Shown: positions 1 to 9,490 of the stretch, in pieces
Position numbering within the stretch: position 1 is the stretch's first letter
Layout: every line of letters begins with the position of its first letter
From: Spirosoma terrae
GTDB taxonomy: Bacteria > Bacteroidota > Bacteroidia > Cytophagales > Spirosomataceae
Length of the DNA stretch: 64,000 nt
Direction of reading: 5' to 3'
Assembly: GCF_010435915.1 (NCBI RefSeq)
Contig: NZ_JAAFZH010000016.1
Coordinates: forward strand, 1 to 64,000
Position numbers and translations under genes: made by a program
Notes under the pieces: generated by a model
The model's input: the letters and a program-made list of their open reading frames with translations, nothing else
Told to the model about the DNA's origin: nothing
The model's database searches: none

Positions 1-120
1 TTAAATATGGGGCGCACCATAGGCAATATCTTGGGCCAGCTGAGCCAGGCGCTTTATTGAAGGGGGATCGTTACGAAAAAATACACTATTCAACGATCGG
101 TATTCCAGTTGAAGCACGCT
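1..120 (-). other. 39-codon open frame, probable gene remnant
   Basis: On the minus strand a frame is open from position 120 to a TAA at 1-3, after an in-frame TGA at 121-123. It has no ATG. The predicted C-terminus (ending ...AQDIAYGAPHI) has coding-like composition, so it may be the decayed tail of a gene. An ATG just upstream opens a different frame that stops quickly, which would fit a frameshifted remnant. I do not recognise a family. Confidence 0.25.
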
Positions 121-923
121 TCATGATACCTTTCAAGTGGGTTGGGCTAGCTATAACAGCCTATGGAAACTTAAATGATGGGCACTCCTTTGGGGGACTA
201 GCACTATGCGTTTACGCTGGAAAGCTTTAGATCTTAATTCTATAAAAGCCATTAATCCAAGTCGAAACCGCACTCTCTTTTACTCATATCGCCTACGCAA
301 ATCACTTAATATCTACGTAGCGTCGAACCACTTCATAGATAAACCGGCCCTGTTGTCCTCTTGATTATACTTAACAGAAATATGGCGAGGTAAATAGCTT
401 GGCTTAGAGAATCAGCCAGTAGACGATTCATATCGTCAACACATGAACGGTTTAATATATACGACATACGTGGAAATTTCAGCCAGACTACGCGTATCGT
501 TTCTGGTTTATGAGCAATGTTTTCAGGTAGTTTAATTATAATCTCAATGGCCTCATCAAAGCTCTATATAACTAAAGGCACACCTATTGCTCCAAAAGCG
601 TGCTTATTATAACTAAATAACTGGTTTCTGCCTTTCCTGGTAACTCATAGCTGGGCTACTATTGATGTGAGAACAATTTTGTACAATTAGTACATATAGT
701 CAGTTCTCATCTTTAACAAAATTTAAAAACTACCCGGCGGCCCAGATTATCAACGATTCACCTTTCATTCCCTACCAGAACGGCTGATTCCGGGAAATCA
801 AAAAATTTGACATCCCTGAACATTATTTGATTTGTTATAATTGGTTTAGTTCTAAATGACGGAAAGCCATTTGTGGAGTCTTAAGTATAGCGGCACTGAC
901 CATTCGCCGATATACTGTCGTTT
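121..923. other. Intergenic stretch without a convincing gene
   Basis: No frame here looks convincingly coding. A 52-codon ATG frame at 206-364 (+) has unremarkable composition and no family resemblance. The stretch is AT-rich compared with the rest of the window and may be decayed sequence continuing from the remnant at the left edge. Confidence 0.5.
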
Positions 924-1124
924 ATGATGTCTTTATCGATCACCATTTTCTATATAGCTCCACTCCTTATCGTATTAGCGTATGGTATGTTAGCTCAAAC
1001 ACAGGACGAAATAATGCCAATAGCTGTTGGAATAGCTCTTTTACCCGTTCTCAACTTCCTGGCAGCCATGCGTTGTATCTACATAACGGTACGTGTAACA
1101 GTAGACTGGCTAGCTAAACTTTAG
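924..1124 (+). CDS. Small predicted membrane protein
   Basis: This 66-residue frame begins with two Met codons and encodes two hydrophobic segments, about residues 5-24 and 31-50, joined by a short polar loop (QTQDE). A two-helix inner-membrane protein is the simplest reading. There is no recognisable motif, no clear ribosome-binding site and no operon partner; the next gene points the other way. It could be a chance frame in a sparse region, although two clean membrane segments are unlikely in random sequence. Confidence 0.4.
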   Translation: MMSLSITIFYIAPLLIVLAYGMLAQTQDEIMPIAVGIALLPVLNFLAAMRCIYITVRVTVDWLAKL

Positions 1125-1139
1125 AAATCGGTTACCTGG

Positions 1140-1517
1140 CTAGTCCAGATCGGTAGCCATAATGTCGGTATACGAACAGGACCGAAACTGGATTAATCCT
1201 TTTATTTTGACACCCGACAATCCCCTTAATTGCCGAACAACAGGCGTTATCCGTCGACGACTGACTGGCAACCAGTGGCCCGCTACCAGCACATCGGCAG
1301 ACCGATCATCATTACGCCTGATCTGAGTAATATAGGTGGGATTAACGGCTAAACTCTTGCTCAGACGAATAAAGCCAGTCAATGTGTCCACGCATTTCTT
1401 TAATGTTGTTGAATTTAGCTCAGGGCTGGCGTCGATCAGATACACGCGGGTGTAGTTGCCCCAACCCATTAAGTAGGTGATACGAGCCGTGTTACCAGGC
1501 ATTTTACTGTACTTCAT
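1140..1517 (-). CDS. LytTR-type DNA-binding protein, single domain
   Basis: The 125-residue product is essentially one LytTR DNA-binding domain. It has the initial ITYLMGWGNYTRVYL strand, a central FIRLSKSLAVNPTYI segment matching the family's F.RvHkS.lVN..yI pattern, and the LPVSRRR recognition motif near residue 80. There is no receiver domain, membrane segment or sensor, so it would act as a stand-alone transcription regulator, a form common in Cytophagales. No histidine kinase lies next to it. Targets cannot be read from the sequence; the long intergenic region upstream of its start is a candidate. Confidence 0.85.
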   Translation of the reverse strand: MKYSKMPGNTARITYLMGWGNYTRVYLIDASPELNSTTLKKCVDTLTGFIRLSKSLAVNPTYITQIRRNDDRSADVLVAGHWLPVSRRRITPVVRQLRGLSGVKIKGLIQFRSCSYTDIMATDLD

Positions 1518-1594
1518 GTATATATTATATCAAATAGTGTAATTTTTGTTCACTATAAAGATAAATATTAAACTTAAAAAGCACTACATTAACA

Positions 1595-1628
1595 AAATAA
1601 GGCTGCCCACAATTAGGCCGCCTTATTT
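1595..1628 (+). terminator. Orphan hairpin
   Basis: AAATAAGGC at 1595-1603 pairs with GCCTTATTT at 1620-1628 around a GC-containing loop. It lies upstream of the leftward LytTR gene and is not at the end of any recognised gene. It may terminate an unannotated transcript or belong to an untranslated leader. Confidence 0.4.
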
Positions 1629-1789
1629 ATATTCTTGAAAAGAAAAGTTGATATATATACGATAGGAGCACGTTGTTAGATTTAAGTGGCTTCCATAAAT
1701 TTCTTTTCAGGATATATAATTCACTAGGAAGTCACAGATTCCAAAATGCTACGTAAGCCAGGCCCTTCCTATAATCACTACGCTAAAAC

Positions 1790-1821
1790 GAAGTAGCCCG
1801 GCCATATGACCGGGCTACTTC
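1790..1821. terminator. Orphan strong hairpin
   Basis: A perfect 12-bp stem, GAAGTAGCCCGG with CCGGGCTACTTC, encloses an 8-base loop. It has terminator-like strength but no adjacent gene end and only a weak T-run. The surrounding 1518-2070 stretch holds no convincing coding frame. Confidence 0.45.
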
Positions 1822-2070
1822 AGGTAATACAAATTGCGTCTTTATTTGGACAATCGAACTTCCATAAGGTCACTTTTGCGCAATAACTTTTCAGAGCTTC
1901 CAATTCATTCTGCTGTTAGGTTCATCCAGGCCAACTTTCTTACTCCAGAAGCATAACCACCTTAGTACCGTGGCCAAACAAATTGCCATTTATTACCTTT
2001 TTATTATTTTTAAAAACATTATATATACGTTATAAATTAATAGTAAATATAATATTTGGAGATAATGCTT

Positions 2071-2757
2071 ATGAAATCAACTTTTTTTCTGCTTCCTCTC
2101 CTGTTGTCACTGCTGGCTGGTAAAAGCCAATCGCAGAACGTTCCTTACAAACCAGGGGTTGCACTGGTTGCTCATGCCGGCACAGCCGGTTATGGCATTG
2201 GCATCAGTAAATCGCTTAGCCGTCAACTAGCGCTACGTGTCGGCATTAATCAATTCACCTACAAAGGAACTCTCACATCAGGAAAGGCCACGGATGAACT
2301 TCAGATTGGGTTTGATTATACAATCAGGCTGCTGTCTTTCAATGGTCTGATTGACTATTATCCGTTCAAACGAGCGGGGTTCCACCTCACAGCAGGTGCG
2401 TATGTTAACCAAAACGAAGTTACGTTTTTTGGCAAACCGACTAAAGATGTTCGATTTAACGATGTGGTGTTCACCATCGATCAGGTTGGTACGGTGAGTG
2501 GTAAGGCTAGTTTTGCGAAAGTGGCACCGTATGCCGGAATTGGCTGGGGGCATCCGTTTCTACGCAATCGATTTAAAGTCATGGCCGATGTGGGTTTCTT
2601 TTATCAGCAATCCCCCAGTATCACACTCACGACGACGGGCATGCTGGAACCATCCAGCGATCAGGCGCCTGTTATTGAAAATAACCTTAAACCCCTGAAA
2701 TACTATCCGGTAATCAGCCTTGGGCTTGCTTATAACTTTCTCTCTACTTCTTTTTAG
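2071..2757 (+). CDS. Secreted outer-membrane beta-barrel protein
   Basis: The 228-residue product begins with a Sec signal peptide (MKSTFFLLPLLLSLLAGKSQSQN, cleaved near residue 21). It continues as alternating amphipathic strands with aromatic residues and ends in LGLAYNFLSTSF, typical of small porin-like beta-barrels of Bacteroidota. I chose the ATG at 2071 rather than upstream TTG/ATG codons because it starts directly at the signal peptide and sits 9 nt after GGAG. The next gene, a lipoprotein, follows after 9 nt, so the two are probably co-transcribed and act together at the outer membrane. The substrate or partner is unknown. Confidence 0.8.
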   Translation: MKSTFFLLPLLLSLLAGKSQSQNVPYKPGVALVAHAGTAGYGIGISKSLSRQLALRVGINQFTYKGTLTSGKATDELQIGFDYTIRLLSFNGLIDYYPFKRAGFHLTAGAYVNQNEVTFFGKPTKDVRFNDVVFTIDQVGTVSGKASFAKVAPYAGIGWGHPFLRNRFKVMADVGFFYQQSPSITLTTTGMLEPSSDQAPVIENNLKPLKYYPVISLGLAYNFLSTSF

Positions 2758-2766
2758 CCGACAGTC

Positions 2767-4347
2767 ATGAACCGATTCAATATGCTACGTAGCACACTGA
2801 CTATTGTTCTATTTATGTTGATAGGAGGATGTCAGGATATACGCGATATACAACAGCTCGACCCGCTGAAAAATGTGGTATTCAAAATCAATTATGAGCC
2901 ATCTCCCACTACGTTACAGGGACTGATAGTTGACGCTAAAACCAATACGCCTTTAGCCGTTCCGGTAAAGATTACGCTGTTTGGGCCTGATGCCAATCGA
3001 GTCGTTACGTATGAAGGAGCAGCCGTAACCTCCTTCGAAAGTGCAAAAGCGGATTTGTTTCTGGGTCTAAAAGGCGAGGTTCCGTCTACCAGTAAACCAG
3101 CCGAACTTCGGATCGTTGCCACCGCACCGGGCTATATTAGTTCGAGTATATATCTGTTCATCGATAAAACGAAACCCGAACCGTTTTCACTACATATGGT
3201 CCGAAAGGCCGATCCGCCAGCCGGTGTCGTTCTGAAGCAGGAAACGGTTGAAACGGCTTCAACCGGAACGATCAGACAGACAAAAACCATCACGACTCCC
3301 ACCAATGCGTCGATGACAGCTAGCGCTACGGTAACAATTTCAGCCAATACTATTCTGAAGGACGATAAAGGGCAGCCCGTTGCCGGACAACTAAGCGCCC
3401 AATTTGCTACGTATTCAAGCCAGACCGAAGCGTCATTACGTGCCTTTCCGGGTGGCTTTACAACCAGAGTCTTACGCGATAATCAAGGCAATGCCAGTGT
3501 GAAAGGGACGTTCTCCCCTATTGGCTATATTTCCCTTGAGCTGGCTACCGCCAATGGCCAAAAAGCAACCAGCCTAAGCCAGCCACTCACTGCTTCGGTA
3601 CAAATTCCCAGCTTACTAAAAAATCCACAAACGGGTCAGCCACTGAAACAGGGCGATCAGATTCCCGTATTCAGCTATCAGGAAACGACCGGCGAATGGA
3701 CTTTCGACCAGACTATCAGCTTAACCCAATCGGGTAGCGGTCTGCAGGCTTCTATCCCCATATCGAAAGCGTCGGGTTATACGCTGGCCTTCTGGACACC
3801 CGATGGCAGTTGCGCTACCGGCGGTCAATGGACGATTACGGGCAAACCAGAAGGAAAACCCATCCGGTGGGTCTTGTACAATGGAAATCAGCAGTACGTA
3901 GCCGATGGTACGTCATCCAATAACATCCTCTCTATCTCAAGACTATCGGCAGGTGCAGCCCGATTAGATTTGTTCGCACCCGATGGAAAAGTTATCGGCA
4001 GTTCAACGGTCAGCAATGCTTGCGGTAGTCATACGGTTACCGTTACGTATCCGCAAAATCTGATTGACCTGGATGTTACGGTTACGGCCTATTGTGAAAA
4101 TCGAAACGACATTCAGGTTTCTCCGAGCGCCTGGGTACGCTATCGAAAAGTAGGAACAGAAAACTGGCAGCAGTCGTTTCTGACAGCCGGGCAAGGCAAA
4201 TTACTGGGTTTAGAGCCCAACACGGATTATGAAGCGGGGGTCGACTACAATGGCTTTAACGCCGTTGTGATTAATTCCGGGCAGACGTCAGGGAACCAGG
4301 CTATAAAAATTCAACTTCCCAGTACGATTTCGGTTTGTCAGCAGTGA
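2767..4347 (+). CDS. Lipoprotein with Ig-like regions, unknown function
   Basis: The 526-residue protein has a lipoprotein signal peptide with lipobox LIGGC, lipidated Cys at about residue 22. A first region, about 45-150, resembles carboxypeptidase-regulatory or Ig-like beta-sandwich domains (LQGLIVDAKTNTPLAVPVKI). The rest is Thr/Ser-rich and beta-structured, with a late segment resembling a fibronectin-III-like fold (WVRYRKVGTENW... LEPNTDYEAGV). It is the second gene of a two-gene operon with the beta-barrel protein and is followed by a strong terminator. A surface-exposed accessory protein is likely; no enzymatic motif is visible. Confidence 0.75.
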   Translation: MNRFNMLRSTLTIVLFMLIGGCQDIRDIQQLDPLKNVVFKINYEPSPTTLQGLIVDAKTNTPLAVPVKITLFGPDANRVVTYEGAAVTSFESAKADLFLGLKGEVPSTSKPAELRIVATAPGYISSSIYLFIDKTKPEPFSLHMVRKADPPAGVVLKQETVETASTGTIRQTKTITTPTNASMTASATVTISANTILKDDKGQPVAGQLSAQFATYSSQTEASLRAFPGGFTTRVLRDNQGNASVKGTFSPIGYISLELATANGQKATSLSQPLTASVQIPSLLKNPQTGQPLKQGDQIPVFSYQETTGEWTFDQTISLTQSGSGLQASIPISKASGYTLAFWTPDGSCATGGQWTITGKPEGKPIRWVLYNGNQQYVADGTSSNNILSISRLSAGAARLDLFAPDGKVIGSSTVSNACGSHTVTVTYPQNLIDLDVTVTAYCENRNDIQVSPSAWVRYRKVGTENWQQSFLTAGQGKLLGLEPNTDYEAGVDYNGFNAVVINSGQTSGNQAIKIQLPSTISVCQQ

Positions 4348-4362
4348 TTTTTGCTCATCAAA

Positions 4363-4391
4363 AAAGCATACTCGGATTCCGGGTATGCTTT
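4363..4391 (+). terminator. Rho-independent terminator of the barrel/lipoprotein operon
   Basis: A 13-bp stem, AAAGCATACTCGG with CCGGGTATGCTTT (one G-T pair), has a 3-base loop and lies 16 nt after the lipoprotein stop codon. The flanking A and T tracts would let it work in both directions. Confidence 0.8.
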
Positions 4392-4679
4392 CGCGTTTTC
4401 TTAACCTAGTATATTAGTCCGCTCGAAACACAAAGCTGACAGAAGATCGTATCAACAAAATTCTTCCAGCTCCAATGAGTGAATGTGGCTTCCAACGCTA
4501 TGCCGACCAACAATTATACCAATACCATATATTACTGATAATCAACAGATAGACACTAAGGAGTACACCACGCATGTACGATTGTGGACAGGTTATGTCC
4601 GTTTTAGTACAATCCGCCCTCGTTCTTCTTTACAAACACTACATTCAGTAGACCATCCCATAGGCTTTCCTTTAGTGAT

Positions 4680-5993
4680 ATGGCCGCCTTGGCCACAAAA
4701 CAACCTGATCAATCAGAAGAATTTACGTTGATGGATAACACTCTAGCGAAAGCCCGTTGGTATCGGCTCCTGCCCATAGCGTTTATTACGTATAGCCTGG
4801 CCTATCTGGATAGAGCCAATTTTGGCTTTGGCGCGGCCAGTGGCATGGCTACTGATTTAAAAATCACCCCGGCCATGTCGTCACTGCTGGGTTCGTTGTT
4901 CTTCCTGGGCTATTTTTTCTTTCAGGTACCGGGTGCGGTCTACGCGGAAAAGCGGAGTGCCAAGAAGCTTATTTTCTGGTCGCTTATTCTTTGGGGCGGT
5001 TTGGCTATGGCAACGGGGATTATCAGTAACGTGAGTTTATTGATTGTGATCCGGTTTACGCTGGGGGTTGTCGAAAGTGCTGTGATGCCCGCCATGCTAC
5101 TTTTTTTGAGCCGCTGGTTCACCAAGGCCGAGCGTTCACAGGCTAATACGTTCCTGATTCTGGGCAATCCGGCCACTATTTTATGGATGTCGATTCTGTC
5201 GGGCTATTTGATTCAGTCGGTGGGCTGGCGCTGGATGTTTATTCTGGAAGGATTCCCGGCGGTACTTTGGGCGTTCTTCTGGTGGCGGCTCGTAGACGAC
5301 AAGCCCGACGATGCTACGTGGTTGAGCACCTCAGAAAAAAACGCGCTGGAAGCGCAGCTTCAGCAAGAACAACAAGGTATCAAACCCGTAAAAAACTACG
5401 CAGAAGCCTTCAAATCGAAAATTGTTATTCTGCTAAGTCTCCAGTATGCCCTCTGGAGCATTGGGGTTTATGGCTTTGTAATGTGGCTGCCCTCCATTAT
5501 CAACGCAGCGCCAAACATGAACATTGTCAAAACAGGCTGGCTGTCGTCAGTGCCTTACGTGCTGGCCATAATCGGTATGCTGACGGCTTCCTATTTTTCA
5601 GATAAAACACTGAATCGCAAAGCCTTTGTGTGGCCATTTCTGTTTATTGGCGCCATTGCGTTTTACGGCTCTTACCTGATTGGCGCCGATAATTTCTGGC
5701 TGTCGTTTGTTTTGCTGATTATTGCCGGAGGAGCTATGTATGCCCCCTACGGCCCATTTTTCGCCATCATTCCCGATATTTTACCCAGAAACGTAGTGGG
5801 CGGTGCTATGGCCCTTATCAACAGTTTTGGCGCACTCGGTTCGTTCATTGGCTCCTACATTGTAGGCTATTTAAACGGAACAACCGGCGGATTTGGCGCT
5901 TCGTATATCTTCATGGCTGGCTCTCTTTTGCTATCTGCCATCATTACGTTAATTGCGCTGAAGAAACGTGAGCCGAGCCCTGTGCTCGTGTAA
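4680..5993 (+). CDS. MFS transporter, anion:cation symporter (ACS) type
   Basis: The 437-residue protein has about 12 hydrophobic segments and the ACS-subfamily start (ARWYRLLPIAFITYSLAYLDRANFGFG). The family moves organic anions such as hexuronates, phthalate or pantothenate by proton or cation symport; the substrate here is not determined. A second possible start is the ATG at 4731 (MDNTLAKARW), which removes 17 polar residues and fits the family's usual N-terminus better. The gene appears monocistronic. A possible frame just upstream (4483-4731) overlaps it and looks non-coding. Confidence 0.85.
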   Translation: MAALATKQPDQSEEFTLMDNTLAKARWYRLLPIAFITYSLAYLDRANFGFGAASGMATDLKITPAMSSLLGSLFFLGYFFFQVPGAVYAEKRSAKKLIFWSLILWGGLAMATGIISNVSLLIVIRFTLGVVESAVMPAMLLFLSRWFTKAERSQANTFLILGNPATILWMSILSGYLIQSVGWRWMFILEGFPAVLWAFFWWRLVDDKPDDATWLSTSEKNALEAQLQQEQQGIKPVKNYAEAFKSKIVILLSLQYALWSIGVYGFVMWLPSIINAAPNMNIVKTGWLSSVPYVLAIIGMLTASYFSDKTLNRKAFVWPFLFIGAIAFYGSYLIGADNFWLSFVLLIIAGGAMYAPYGPFFAIIPDILPRNVVGGAMALINSFGALGSFIGSYIVGYLNGTTGGFGASYIFMAGSLLLSAIITLIALKKREPSPVLV

Positions 5994-6101
5994 GTAGTCG
6001 AGCTTCACGTCGCGACTGCGGATCAGCGCGTTAAAGCTTCTTAAATTCTCCGCGTCAGCGCATAAGATGTCTATCTTTCCGGAAAGAATGGACAAGATGT
6101 T

Positions 6102-6419
6102 ATGCAGCTGCGGGCTTTACTGATTTTATACAGGCAACTGTATCCCTTTACCGTTGCTACTACGCTGTGCATGTGGCTGATGGCTGGGTATCCTACCTTC
6201 AGTTCGCCCGATTTTCTGTCGTTTAGTACATATTTCTTCTGGCTAAGAAGCGTTGCGCAACTGTTGATCTGGCTGGTCTTCCGGCTGAGCAATCGCCAGG
6301 GTTTTGCTTTTTACCATCATTTTGGCCTTTCCGAAATCGAGCTGGCCGTCGGATCGTATGTTATTGACCTTATCCTGTTCACGACATGGCTTTGTCTGGT
6401 AAGCCTCCTACCCCTGTAA
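6102..6419 (+). CDS. Small three-helix membrane protein, partner of ABC ATPase
   Basis: The 105-residue protein has three hydrophobic segments, roughly residues 12-30, 42-60 and 80-102. No family is recognisable. Its last 34 bases overlap the start of the ABC ATPase gene in a different frame, so the two are likely translationally coupled. It is too small for a normal ABC permease, which needs about five or six helices, but could be a minimal or partial membrane partner. It might also be unrelated to transport. Confidence 0.65.
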   Translation: MQLRALLILYRQLYPFTVATTLCMWLMAGYPTFSSPDFLSFSTYFFWLRSVAQLLIWLVFRLSNRQGFAFYHHFGLSEIELAVGSYVIDLILFTTWLCLVSLLPL

Positions 6420-7072
6420 AGCGCCTGGAAGCGGATAGTATCTGGCTGGAATATGGCGGGCGAAACGTATTGCAGAACATTTACATCAAGGTGGAAGTAG
6501 GCCAAATTACTGGCCTATTCGGGCGAAATGGTTGTGGTAAATCTTCTCTTCTACAAGTGATTTATGGCACTCGATCCGCACAGAACAGTTCTGTTCGGCT
6601 GGATGGTCACTACGTAGAACGAGTGTACCGCCATAGACATAAACTCGCTTATTTACCTCAGCACCAGTTTGTGCCGACGCAGTTGCGGGTTGCAGAAGCA
6701 TTCGACTTATACAAGTCCTCGTTGGCGTACGCCCATGTGCTCTTTCCTGAATTGAGCGATCTTTTAGTTTATCGTTTCAACCAGTTATCGGGCGGGCAGC
6801 AACGTTTATTGGAAACGATTATGGTCGTAACCAGCCCCGCTCCCTTTGTCCTATTAGACGAACCTTTTTCCAACGTAATGCCGCTTCATGTTGAATCGCT
6901 ATCTTCTCTGCTTATCGTGTCCAGAGCCAGCAAAGGTATTTTGTTGACCGACCATTATTACCACGACGTATTGGCGATCAGCGACACTACGTATCTGTTG
7001 ACCAACAACGGACGTAGTATTCTCCTGCGGCACCCCGAACAGGAATTGAGAGATTACGGCTATTTAACGTAG
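6386..7072 (+). CDS. ABC transporter ATP-binding protein
   Basis: The 228-residue protein has a complete nucleotide-binding domain: Walker A GRNGCGKSS (about residues 45-53), a Q-loop in YLPQHQF, signature LSGGQQRLLE, Walker B PFVLLDEPF and an H-loop in LLTDHYYHD. All ATPase residues appear intact. It starts inside the preceding small membrane-protein gene and no conventional permease lies nearby. It converges with the hydrolase gene on the other strand, 11 bp away. Whether it drives transport or is a regulatory ABC protein cannot be told from the sequence. Confidence 0.85.
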   Translation: MALSGKPPTPVKRLEADSIWLEYGGRNVLQNIYIKVEVGQITGLFGRNGCGKSSLLQVIYGTRSAQNSSVRLDGHYVERVYRHRHKLAYLPQHQFVPTQLRVAEAFDLYKSSLAYAHVLFPELSDLLVYRFNQLSGGQQRLLETIMVVTSPAPFVLLDEPFSNVMPLHVESLSSLLIVSRASKGILLTDHYYHDVLAISDTTYLLTNNGRSILLRHPEQELRDYGYLT

Positions 7073-7083
7073 CACGAGTCTGA

Positions 7084-9390
7084 CTACTGTTTACCGTATA
7101 CCGCCGTAAGGATAAAATCGACAATGGGTTGTGGGTTAGGTAAACTATGCGGATGGTGGCCGACTCCCGGTTTGTGAATAACCTGAATGTAGCCGCCGGC
7201 CGCTTTTACTTTCTGTTCAAACGGAGCGGTATTTTCATCTACCGGAACAACCTCATCGGCATCCCCTACTACGTGCAACATCGGGTATCGGCCTTTGACG
7301 ATCTCAGGAATTTTGTCTAACGGATTGTTCCGAAAGTCCCTCGTCTGTTCGTCAGTAGTGTATCCATAGTCCTTTTTAACGATTTCCCAATCGGCGGTAC
7401 TGCCTTTGCTTTTACCGTTGCCTCCGGGCCAGCTTCGCAAATCCAGTACCGGCGCATCGGCATACACGCAAGCAACCTTGTCGGGGTTTCGGGCAGCCCA
7501 GTTATAGGCATACACGCCCCCCCGGCTCATTCCTTCCAGCACGACTTTTTTTCCTAGCCCTGCTGTGTGTAGATACTCGTAAAACTTGTTCCAGAGCGTC
7601 ACTGCTTCGTCGTTCCCAAACAGTTCGGAAGCATCGCAATACACCACATGAAAGCCTCTGTCCAGCAAAGCAATGTCGGTTTGCGGTTCATGGCCCCAGA
7701 ACCTTGCCCGCCAAATCCAGGGTTTTCCTTCGGCCACGACACGAGGCTTTACTAGTTTAGCGTTACGTCCCTCAAACGTAAAATCCGCACAGTCGTATCC
7801 GTAAAACGACGATACCGTAAACGGTTGACGAATATGCTTAAACAGGTTGAAATCAGCGATCGTTTTATGGGCGATGGTCTCATAAACCCGTTGAGCGATC
7901 AGGGAAGCACCTTGCTGATTGGGATGAAGCTGATCGGGATACAGCGAGTCCCGCTGTAACGTTATAGAATGAAGATCAATGAGTTCTAGTTTTTCGTCGT
8001 AGGCTACCTGCCGGATGCGTGGCAGAATCTGCTGTACAATGGCCGCATCCGTTTGCCGGGTCGTATCAGTCAGATAAGAGGCAACGGGCAGCAAGAGGAT
8101 GATGCGGGGATGCGACGGCAATTCTCTGAACGATCGAATCAGTGCTTTGTAATCCGCCACAAAATGGTCGGCAATATCGGTTCGATACGGCAACCGGCTA
8201 TCGTTGGTACCGAGTTTTATCGTCACAATATCGGGCCGACTGTTCAGGGCTTCTTTATAGGTAGGCGTCGATACGTAGGCATTGGCCGTTCCCTTCATCA
8301 ATGTCTTACCACTCACCCCAAAATTGCTGACTTCATAATCGTAACCCAGCAAGCGTTGAAGCTGAGCCGGATAGGCTTCGACAGCGGGATTCTCTAAACG
8401 CGCACCCTGCGTGATACTATTGCCAATGCACGAGATGCGAATGCGTCTGGGCGCTGTTCCCGACAACGTTGCCCGAATTCGCTTTTCAATCTGTTCATCA
8501 ATACGTTGTGCTTCTGCCAACGGCAAGCCTTTGGCCATACCCGGACGCTTGTGACCGGTATCGCGCAGCCAGGCATCTTTCATAATGGCCTGTCGCTGAC
8601 TCACCAAGCCTGCTATTTCTTCGGCTTTATTATTGCCCGCTAAAGCGCCCAGTACGTTTGACGCACTGGCTACATCCTCCCCCAGATACTGTAAAATTGC
8701 TTTCGCCATCAACCAATGCCCAGACGAACCAGGATGAACGCCATCGTTGGCCAATTTGAACGAACGATCCGTTTGCCGCTTCTCTTCCAGAAATCGGGTC
8801 ATCGGGAAGTGACTATCCGCTACCTCCCAGTGTAATGAATCGCGCTGAGCAAGGAGCCATTCGGAATACTTGTCGAGCGTGAGGTTATACCCGTTAACCC
8901 CCAACTCTTTGTCATCGTGAACCGGTGGCGTCAGAAAAATGATTCGTTTGACACCCGCTTTTTGCAGTTTGTTGTGCAGCCATTTCATTCCCTCCCGATA
9001 GGGCTTAAAACGCTCTTCCGAAAGAGGCATATAGATGCCATCATTCATGCCATAGCAGGCAAAAACTACATCCGGTCTGGTTTTCGCCAGCACTCGATCC
9101 AAACGCTCATGCAGATCAGGCCGAGGAAATTTGCCATCTGCATGATTGGGCTCGCTTAGGCCAGACACCGTTTCACTGGGAAGTCCTACGTTGATAAACT
9201 CATAGTGTTGCTTCGGATAACGTGCTGTCAGGTAGGATTCTACATCGGCGACATACATTCCTGCATACGTAATGCTGTTGCCCAGAAATAGGATTCGTTT
9301 TGCGCCTTTTGGAAATGGACTGGCGCTTGTTAGCGTAGCAACGAATACGCAGAACAAGAGGTAGTATAGAATGGCGGCTTTTTTCATCAA
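7084..9390 (-). CDS. Exported triple hydrolase: SGNH + SGNH + alpha/beta hydrolase
   Basis: The 768-residue protein has a Sec signal peptide (about residues 1-24) and three hydrolase regions. The first SGNH/GDSL domain, about 28-235, has LFLGNSIT, the GMND block and DGVHPG. The second, about 315-515, has CIGNSITQGA, LGTND and DQLHPN. The third, about 525-768, is an alpha/beta hydrolase with nucleophile elbow GMSRGG, an acidic GDADEVVPV and VGHHPH. All three catalytic sets look complete. SGNH domains often remove acetyl or other acyl groups from polysaccharides, so a periplasmic or surface multi-esterase is likely. The substrate is unknown. Confidence 0.85.
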   Translation of the reverse strand: MMKKAAILYYLLFCVFVATLTSASPFPKGAKRILFLGNSITYAGMYVADVESYLTARYPKQHYEFINVGLPSETVSGLSEPNHADGKFPRPDLHERLDRVLAKTRPDVVFACYGMNDGIYMPLSEERFKPYREGMKWLHNKLQKAGVKRIIFLTPPVHDDKELGVNGYNLTLDKYSEWLLAQRDSLHWEVADSHFPMTRFLEEKRQTDRSFKLANDGVHPGSSGHWLMAKAILQYLGEDVASASNVLGALAGNNKAEEIAGLVSQRQAIMKDAWLRDTGHKRPGMAKGLPLAEAQRIDEQIEKRIRATLSGTAPRRIRISCIGNSITQGARLENPAVEAYPAQLQRLLGYDYEVSNFGVSGKTLMKGTANAYVSTPTYKEALNSRPDIVTIKLGTNDSRLPYRTDIADHFVADYKALIRSFRELPSHPRIILLLPVASYLTDTTRQTDAAIVQQILPRIRQVAYDEKLELIDLHSITLQRDSLYPDQLHPNQQGASLIAQRVYETIAHKTIADFNLFKHIRQPFTVSSFYGYDCADFTFEGRNAKLVKPRVVAEGKPWIWRARFWGHEPQTDIALLDRGFHVVYCDASELFGNDEAVTLWNKFYEYLHTAGLGKKVVLEGMSRGGVYAYNWAARNPDKVACVYADAPVLDLRSWPGGNGKSKGSTADWEIVKKDYGYTTDEQTRDFRNNPLDKIPEIVKGRYPMLHVVGDADEVVPVDENTAPFEQKVKAAGGYIQVIHKPGVGHHPHSLPNPQPIVDFILTAVYGKQ

Positions 9391-9490
9391 TCGGCGCGCA
9401 GATGCACGTAGCGTATGGGATCAATCTTTTTGCAGAAAGATAAAAACCACGTATTCATAATGATCATTCTACACTTCATCGGTAAAACAT

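Noticed and set aside
141-147. A GTTGGGC box near the left edge
   Set aside because: There is no ACCCAAC partner about 86 bp away and no complementary inner boxes, so it is not an attC-like site.
4483-4731. 82-codon frame before the MFS gene
   Set aside because: It overlaps the MFS start, has no recognisable domain and Pro/Ile-rich, non-coding-like composition.
8053-8397. 114-codon plus-strand frame inside the triple-hydrolase gene
   Set aside because: It is antisense to the second SGNH domain, which has intact motifs; it has no signal of its own.
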